Shown: positions 59,201-64,000 of the stretch, piece after piece | Position numbering within the stretch: position 1 is the stretch's first letter | Layout: each line of letters opens with the position of its first letter | Source: JBAIYU01 sp036763085 | Lineage (GTDB): Bacteria; Bacillota; Negativicutes; DSM-1736; Dendrosporobacteraceae | DNA length: 64,000 nucleotides | Reading direction: 5' to 3' | NCBI RefSeq assembly: GCF_036763085.1 | Contig: NZ_JBAIYU010000030.1 | Location: 1-64,000 of the forward strand | The notes under the pieces: generated by a model | Told to the model about the DNA's origin: nothing | Database searches by the model: none | What the model saw: only the letters and a program-made list of their open reading frames with translations | Translations under genes and position numbers: made by a program

Positions 59201-60456
59201 TCTAAGACAAAGGTAACATTAGGTGAGAAGTGTTTAGCAGCCTTAAGATGGGCTACTGTCTCAACTTCGCCAATATCAACCTGCAGGGCAGTTTTGATGA
59301 ATTGCTCACCATACCCGGTAACAGCTGAATGAACGATCTTAGTTCTATCATTCAGACGTTGGAATAGATCTTTAAGCGCTGCAACGACCGTTTCTAAAGG
59401 ATTGCCTTGATTACTGGCATAATAAGAATACAAAAGCGATGTATCCTCACCGATAAGTGTTAACTTAGTTGTAGTCGATCCGGCATCTATGCCTAAATAA
59501 GCATTGCCAGCATATTCCTCAAGGTTTGACCGTTTAACAGCATATCGTTTATGTCTATTGATAAATTGCTGATACTCTTTTTCGTCCTTGAATAGAGGGG
59601 CAAGTGATTGAGTGTTTTCTGCGCGCAACTCAAATGCCTTGAGAACTTTTTCCTGCAAAAGCTCATAAGGAAGAGTTAATTCCCGTGGAGCCAATGCTGC
59701 ACCCATAGCAACAAAATATGGAGAACATTCTGGCGCTAGTATATTGTCGTCGGTAAGACCCAAAGTTACGGTGAAACGCCGCAGCAGTTCAGGCAAAAAG
59801 TATAACGGGCCGCCGAGAAAAGCTACTTTGCCTCTGATGGCTCGGCCTTGAGCAAGACTGCTGATGGTTTGGTTAACAACAGCTTGCAAAACAGAGGCGG
59901 CAATATCTTCCTTGGAAACCCCTTCGTTCATTAGTGCCTGAACATCTGTTTTGGCAAAAACACCGCAACGAGAAGCAATTGGGTGAATCGTAGTATAGCT
60001 TTTAGCTAGTTCATTTAGACCCAAGGGATCCGTATGCAATAATGCAGCCATATGGTCAATAAATGCGCCAGTGCCACCCGCACAAACACCGTTCATACGC
60101 TGCTCGACAGTACCATCGAAGTAGGTAATTTTAGCATCCTCGCCGCCAAGCTCAATGGCTGTATTAGTAGCAGGAATAACTTGTCTAATCGCAATAGTTG
60201 CGGCAATTACTTCTTGTGTAAATGGAAGGGCAAGTGCTTGAGAAACTCCCATTCCCGAGGAGCCTGTAAGCATAATCGATAGCACTTGTTGCTGTAGAAA
60301 CGGCTGGGCTGCTAATACAACTTCTTTAAAAGCATTTGTTATATTGGAATAATGCCTAGCGTAGTGTTGAAATACAATGCTATTTTCTTCATTAAGAACA
60401 ACCATTTTTATTGTAGTTGATCCGATATCGATACCAACACGCAGAGTGTTATTCAT
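56206..60456 (-). CDS. Giant acyl-CoA dehydratase activase-related protein (double BcrAD ATPase + DUF2229-like)
   Basis: A 1416-residue fusion in the family of activators of 2-hydroxyacyl-CoA dehydratase and benzoyl-CoA reductase. Two ASKHA ATPase domains: residues 1-260 (GIDIGSTTIKMVVL; cluster Cys in NGVCAGGTGAFID) and 320-580 (LGIDAGSTTTKLTLI; ACSAGCGSFIENF). After a CxxC pair (RCQLCGNKC) comes a DUF2229-like/HgdB-like region (YEDYPFWFTFFTKLNYQVVLSG; CNNCPIVTSYP-like YNCPIVTSY) and a C-terminal dehydratase-like part with QTGGGCRATNYP and CLQPFACLPNHITGKG. It may be a self-contained electron-transfer machine, ATP-driven, of the double-cubane cluster protein group. AGGAGGGG precedes the ATG. 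Confidence 0.85.
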   Translation of the reverse strand: MNNTLRVGIDIGSTTIKMVVLNEENSIVFQHYARHYSNITNAFKEVVLAAQPFLQQQVLSIMLTGSSGMGVSQALALPFTQEVIAATIAIRQVIPATNTAIELGGEDAKITYFDGTVEQRMNGVCAGGTGAFIDHMAALLHTDPLGLNELAKSYTTIHPIASRCGVFAKTDVQALMNEGVSKEDIAASVLQAVVNQTISSLAQGRAIRGKVAFLGGPLYFLPELLRRFTVTLGLTDDNILAPECSPYFVAMGAALAPRELTLPYELLQEKVLKAFELRAENTQSLAPLFKDEKEYQQFINRHKRYAVKRSNLEEYAGNAYLGIDAGSTTTKLTLIGEDTSLLYSYYASNQGNPLETVVAALKDLFQRLNDRTKIVHSAVTGYGEQFIKTALQVDIGEVETVAHLKAAKHFSPNVTFVLDIGGQDMKSFFIKNGIINSITLNEACSAGCGSFIENFAQAVNMSIKDFSQLGLKSQKPADLGSRCTVFMNSKVKQVQKEGAELSDISAGISVSIVKNALFKVIRVKNTNELGDQVVVQGGTFYNDAVLRVLEQIIGREVVRPDIAGLMGAFGAALIAKESYTTTGITTTLLSLTDLDNFSSHTTSARCQLCGNKCLITTQHFSNSQQHHFGNRCEQGIGKTTHISKLPNLYAYKYKRLFQYHPLPDALAHRGVIGIPRVLNMYEDYPFWFTFFTKLNYQVVLSGRSSRQLYEQGMETIPSESICYPAKLVHGHIRDLIKKGVKKIFYPCIPNTLQEDVMADNCYNCPIVTSYPQNIKANMDMLRDKEILFLHPFLPLNNRDRLIKRLTQELGSENISRREVISAVDEAYAELERYKADVQAESQEALNYIADHNIKGVVLAGRPYHIDPEINHGLPELIQSYGLAVLSEDGVRHLSKTSSPLRVVNQWTYHSRLYAAAEFVTHHPNVELIQINSFGCGLDAVTIDQVKEIIENHNRTYTVIKLDEISSLGSVKIRIRSLLAAINNRDNNISIMKQLAEIAATRPPIVAAEINKQHTILAPQLSPIHFQFLESAFQTAGYKVVVAPIPDKAAIDEGLKYVHNDACYPTIIVVGQLVTALKSGQYDLNTTSVLLAQTGGGCRATNYPAIARKAFEDAGIPQVPVFVLGGKDQSEFPLTLRLFKNLLIGTIYGDLLMRVLHRIRPYEKQPGSAQKLYEYWAAKCKQDMLMQSKHDFKNNIFGIVRDFDNLEIDEQIIKPRVGIVGEILVKYHPTANNNIVDMLEREGAEVVVPDMLEFFLYCAYDSKVHYDLLSGTWMNKFKGDLFIKAVEFYRRHLRTALKNSKRFAPPHNIEHLANMAAKHLSLGNHTGEGWLLTGEMLELIHCGVENIACLQPFACLPNHITGKGMLKELRNSYPHVNIIPIDYDPGASEVNQLNRIKLMLAIAKEKIAQSTDCKVPV

Positions 60457-60844
60457 TTATGCCCCTCCTGATATTCACAATAGTTTGAATATTAACAACG
60501 AACCTAAGGTTCAAAAAACAAGCAATTTAAATTTGTTTAAAGTATCAAGGGACGATACGATAAAATGTTAATAATTTTAAAATAAGCCATCATTTTGTTC
60601 AGACTTTTACAAACAAAATGATGGCTTATAGGACATTAAAGAATAATTAATATAACAATTATGCTAATCTTAAAATAAGCTAAATTTCTCTTAAATTATA
60701 CATGAGGATCAGCCAAATATACAATTGAAAATTTTACCCTTAAAGGGTTTAGATCGTCATTGAATAGTAACTATAAAGCCACCTTCAAATTGCTATTCCA
60801 AATTTTGAAGGTGGCTTTCACTGTATGTAAAAATCATATGAGAA
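60457..60844 (-). terminator. Intergenic region with two terminator-like hairpins
   Basis: An 18-bp stem (60582-60599 with 60612-60629) and a 15-16 bp stem AAAGCCACCTTCAAA/TTTGAAGGTGGCTTT (about 60776-60818). The second ends the VWA gene on the minus strand. No gene is seen in the 388 bases. Confidence 0.6.
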
Positions 60845-62251
60845 TTAAATATTGAGTTTCTCCTGGTTTTGCATGGAATAACCACCTTTTTCAACATCAC
60901 TAACATCTAATATATTATCTGTTATCTCAATATTATTAAGCTTTTTGACTGCACCATAGGCTTCTTTTACTGAAAGTTTATCTCCTCTCCCAGAAATAAC
61001 CCATAACGTTTTATACCCCTTAGGTATTGTGAGAAGCTTATCTTCACCTTTGCCATCGGTAAAATATACTAATAAATTAATCTTCTTCTTATTCGCATAT
61101 TCGAAGACAGGGGTGAACCTAGTGCTGCCTCTTATATCGAGTCTAGCTTTTATATCCTTTGCAGATTTTACTTTATACTCGCGTCTGATTTCACTATTGC
61201 ATTCTACAATCGTAATTTCGTGGTTGTAGTTTTTCACTATATTGAGCACTTCTTTAATGGCTTGAATAAATTCTTCATCACTAATGCTTCCACTTATGTC
61301 AAGGGCAACAATAATTTTTGCTTTATGACTCCTAAGTTGACCTCTTAAATCTAATCGATCCGGCTGTCTTCGATTTCTTCGGGTTATCGTTTTCTTTTGA
61401 GTGCTTTCAACAGAGCCCATTAACCTCTTAAGATACAAATTCCAAGGTAATTCTCCGTTGCTATCTTTAAGTGATGATAGCAAGCTTTCTAAGTAATCTG
61501 GAATAGTGCCTTTTTGCGAAGCGTGGATAATTTTATCGGTAAATTCTTTAAGCGTTTGTTCATCCAGCTCACTGGAATCTTCCCAAATATCGTGGGTTTT
61601 TTCAGGATTATAAGCAGTTTCTATTTTTTCATCAGTGCTGTCATCTTCTTTTTCTTCTGCAACTTCTAATAAGTCTAGAGCAGTTTGAATCTTTTCGGCG
61701 TAATATTCAAAAGGCTCAAATGGCAAGAGTTTCAGAGAATAATGCAAATTTACCCAGTCGAGGGTAGCAGCATATGGCGGCAGGTGGTCTAAGTGGGTGT
61801 TTACTACGATATCCATTGCGAGATTAGTTGCTAAGGGGCTATAGCTATGCTTTAATTCTTTTGCTCTGATTAAATGCATAGAGACGATATGAAGTATTTC
61901 ATGCTTAATCGTACTTTCCATTTGCTTCATATTAAGAGTCAGAAAAGCGGCGGGATTAAAATATACAACATATTTCGCTCCCTTAAAGTTTACAGCAGTA
62001 GGACTGCTAATATCGAAGCGTATTTCTCTTGACATTTGAAACAAAAAATACCCATAGAAATTGTCTTTGTCTTCCATAAGACTAAGGTTAACTTTGTCTA
62101 TTAGGCTAAAAAATTCCTTTTTAAAATCATCAGGGACCTGTATTTGAGCACTGTCGTCGTTGCGTTTTACTTTTAAAAAATCATGAATTATTTCATAGGT
62201 TTTTCCGTAAAGTCTTTCTACACAGGTTTCAAAGTAAGTTTCCATCAGCAT
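60845..62251 (-). CDS. VWA-like protein with metallopeptidase-like N-terminus
   Basis: An N-terminal region with a HEILHIVSMHL zinc-like motif (a DUF2201-type peptidase-like domain), then an acidic linker and a C-terminal VWA-type domain with the MIDAS sequence ALDISGSISDEEF. This pairing with a MoxR ATPase is typical of chaperone-like assembly or metal insertion systems. The start ATG at 62251 overlaps the previous stop (TGATG), implying coupling; ATG at 62245 is an alternative. Confidence 0.85.
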   Translation of the reverse strand: MLMETYFETCVERLYGKTYEIIHDFLKVKRNDDSAQIQVPDDFKKEFFSLIDKVNLSLMEDKDNFYGYFLFQMSREIRFDISSPTAVNFKGAKYVVYFNPAAFLTLNMKQMESTIKHEILHIVSMHLIRAKELKHSYSPLATNLAMDIVVNTHLDHLPPYAATLDWVNLHYSLKLLPFEPFEYYAEKIQTALDLLEVAEEKEDDSTDEKIETAYNPEKTHDIWEDSSELDEQTLKEFTDKIIHASQKGTIPDYLESLLSSLKDSNGELPWNLYLKRLMGSVESTQKKTITRRNRRQPDRLDLRGQLRSHKAKIIVALDISGSISDEEFIQAIKEVLNIVKNYNHEITIVECNSEIRREYKVKSAKDIKARLDIRGSTRFTPVFEYANKKKINLLVYFTDGKGEDKLLTIPKGYKTLWVISGRGDKLSVKEAYGAVKKLNNIEITDNILDVSDVEKGGYSMQNQEKLNI

Positions 62252-63378
62252 CACCTGATTGAACGATAAGATTCAAAATAGGCTTGGACAAAGCTATCAT
62301 TTTCTATGGCATATTTGTATACTTCGTTGTAGCTGTTTTTTATGTCCTTCATGATTCCGATCATTAGATCGACAGGATACAGTTTCAAAAAATCCATCAG
62401 TCTATTAATAATATTACTGGTGTCAGGATCGCTAGATTTAATAGTCACGTCTAAGTGTTTTAAGATGTTCTTTGCTGCTAGATAAAGTCTTGTGTGACTT
62501 TCATTCTTTATCTTTTCGCCGATCGATTCATGCAGAAAATTTCCCGAAAACACATCTTCATAAGAGATTAGCGGGCTATAGTCAGATTCTACAAAGTTAA
62601 CAAACTCTTCGGCAATGAGTTTTCCTACATTTCCTCTAATGACATTTAAAAATACTGATCTAGGAACGGAGTCTTTTTTTTGTTTATAAATTTTATAAAT
62701 GCTAGAGATTCTTTCATAGCTTCTTGGAGTTGCATTTATATCGTTTTCGTTTATTTTATGCAGATATTCGGGGAATGTGGAAATAAACTCGATAACCTTT
62801 TGCTCAACTCCCGCAGTTAATGCCCAATCTAACCACTGAATATAATCAGGTGCCATGTGTAACCACACAAAGCGGTTTTCTTGAGCAACATCCATATCTA
62901 CAACTTGGTAATCAAAATCTGAACCATATTTACTTGAAGGATTCATAGCAGCTATGATCTTTACACTTTCATGTAATTTGTAGCCATTAATCTCTCTATT
63001 TAATATCAAATTCATAAGCTCCTGTTGTACAGTATGTTCACAACGATTTATCTCATCTATAAATAAAAGAACTGTTTTCCCTTGAGCTATTTCTTCATCA
63101 ATTTCCCTTAGTTTATTATGAACGGCATATACGGTAGCTTTCTTTTCAACTTTATCCCCATTGTGATTAACTCTTGTATAGCATTCTATAGTTGGCAGAC
63201 CGCCTATTTCGCCTTCTTTAAGGAGATTCCCATCAATAACAATTAAACTCCAACTATTTTCATGGGCAATTTCCTTGGCTAAAGCTGTTTTTCCGATTCC
63301 AGTTTCCCCAACTATTAAAGGTACTTCTCCAGTAGCTAGTACTAACTCTACACTTTTTAATGTATCAATAAAATTCAT
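62251..63378 (-). CDS. MoxR family AAA+ ATPase
   Basis: A 375-residue ATPase with Walker A VGETGIGKTALAKE, Walker B LLFIDEINRC, and sensor 1 IAAMNPSSKYG; the arginine-rich C-terminal helices follow. It would act with the VWA protein to remodel or activate a target. GGTGGGAG precedes the ATG at 63378. Middle gene of a three-gene minus-strand cluster. Confidence 0.9.
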   Translation of the reverse strand: MNFIDTLKSVELVLATGEVPLIVGETGIGKTALAKEIAHENSWSLIVIDGNLLKEGEIGGLPTIECYTRVNHNGDKVEKKATVYAVHNKLREIDEEIAQGKTVLLFIDEINRCEHTVQQELMNLILNREINGYKLHESVKIIAAMNPSSKYGSDFDYQVVDMDVAQENRFVWLHMAPDYIQWLDWALTAGVEQKVIEFISTFPEYLHKINENDINATPRSYERISSIYKIYKQKKDSVPRSVFLNVIRGNVGKLIAEEFVNFVESDYSPLISYEDVFSGNFLHESIGEKIKNESHTRLYLAAKNILKHLDVTIKSSDPDTSNIINRLMDFLKLYPVDLMIGIMKDIKNSYNEVYKYAIENDSFVQAYFESYRSIR

Positions 63379-63390
63379 TATATCTCCCAC

Positions 63391-64000
63391 CTATATCATC
63401 TTAAGCTTTTCATCTACAGCTATTTTTTTTGCCTTCTTACTTCCGTATTTATAAATAAACAGTATCTTGTCCATTGATATCATGTCACTATTTTTATCTA
63501 TAGTACTACAATTAAAAAAATTTCGAACATACTTTTCTTCAACATCTTCAGCTGATAATGCTTCTTTTAAAACTTGTTCTAATTCATATTTAGATATTGA
63601 TATTTCTTTTGGAACGTATTTAATCACTAAAATATTTATTTTCAAAAATTCAAGAATTTTATCTTTATCTAAATTATTTATCAGCCGAATAGCTCTCTCA
63701 TCATTCTTGATAGCAATAAGCTCTGCGTTATGTGTAGGTGAATTAATATATCTTAATGCATCATAACTTATTTTAACTGCCTCTTCTTGGACACGCTCAA
63801 AAGGTTCTTTTATAAACTTTATTGAATCGTAATTTTTTCTTACTGCTAATAACTGTAATTCCTCACTTGGATTATTAACATATTTGATAGCCCATCCGGC
63901 TTGATTTATAGCTAATTTAATTAGCTTAGTAGTTGGGTTTTTAATATACTCTAGGTTATTCCATCCAGCATTTATAGCTTTTAACATCATATCTTCTGTA
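63391..64000 (-). CDS. Repeat protein (DUF4116-like), partial
   Basis: The frame stays open to the window edge; the gene starts beyond 64000. The visible part has ~23-residue helical repeats (MMLKAINAGWNNLEYIKNPT, LIKLAINQAGWAIKYVNNPS, LQLLAVRKNYDSIKFIKEPF, VQEEAVKISYDALRYINSPT) of the DUF4116 type, then a helical C-terminal domain. It lies 12 bp before the MoxR start, so it belongs to the same operon and may provide target recognition. Confidence 0.75.
   Translation of the reverse strand, partial: TEDMMLKAINAGWNNLEYIKNPTTKLIKLAINQAGWAIKYVNNPSEELQLLAVRKNYDSIKFIKEPFERVQEEAVKISYDALRYINSPTHNAELIAIKNDERAIRLINNLDKDKILEFLKINILVIKYVPKEISISKYELEQVLKEALSAEDVEEKYVRNFFNCSTIDKNSDMISMDKILFIYKYGSKKAKKIAVDEKLKMI

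Overview
The window looks like the chromosome of a low-GC, anaerobic, endospore-forming Firmicute. Two adjacent spore-coat-type genes (38149-38716), a six-gene precorrin/heme operon, a short strict-anaerobe type hybrid cluster protein, a FakAB pair and a walJ-htrA-rlmH block fit Clostridia/Negativicutes. I favour a Sporomusaceae-like member of the Negativicutes (Pelosinus or Sporomusa relatives), but this rests on gene content and composition and not on a marker gene. I saw no rRNA, tRNA, CRISPR array, complete insertion sequence or phage module.

Layout. 1-500 holds the 3' end of one structured RNA and a complete second copy, each ending in the same terminator. 675-5525 carries an MscS channel, a gamma-glutamyltransferase, an ApbE lipoprotein and a Nudix hydrolase. 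5882-9564 is a YcbB-type two-component system followed by a glutamate/dicarboxylate symporter that it probably controls. 9665-16014 has an HD-GYP phosphodiesterase, a GH18 lipoprotein, a small metal-binding chaperone, an LCP cell-wall enzyme and a class B penicillin-binding protein. 16107-22846 is a tight operon (precorrin-2 dehydrogenase, hemA, hemC, cobA-hemD fusion, hemB, hemL) that makes tetrapyrrole precursors from glutamyl-tRNA. A Crp/Fnr regulator faces hcp, and hcp has a perfect TGTGA-N6-TCACA site at about -41.5. 25365-38716 is mixed housekeeping: an FtsA-like ATPase with a repeated C-terminal half, FakB/FakA, a cyclodeaminase, an SDR, Tex, MATE and EamA transporters, a second HD-GYP protein lacking a metal ligand, and spore coat genes. 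38961-45885 contains a Fur/PerR regulator, deoC, a membrane-anchored metalloprotease, a phosphohexomutase and walJ-htrA-rlmH.

The most unusual region is 45865-52546. The last 21 bases of rlmH recur three more times (47426, 50894, 52526), each copy followed at once by an intrinsic terminator. Between them lie accessory genes (a CCA-type nucleotidyltransferase, a GGDEF protein, a peroxiredoxin, a VOC protein, a ceramidase-like membrane protein, a YbjQ protein) and two gene remnants. This resembles stacked cassette insertion at the 3' end of rlmH, as in staphylococcal SCC elements, but no recombinase gene is present here.

Beyond it (52689-64000) are a glutamate racemase, a STAY-GREEN family protein (normally a chlorophyll Mg-dechelatase), a zinc-ribbon miniprotein, a flavoprotein/HxlR divergent pair, a 1416-residue double-ATPase activase fusion of the 2-hydroxyacyl-CoA dehydratase type, and a MoxR AAA / VWA / DUF4116-like repeat cluster that runs off the window end. 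Positions, frames, stems and promoter spacings were read by eye; family assignments are from recognised motifs and have not been confirmed by database search.
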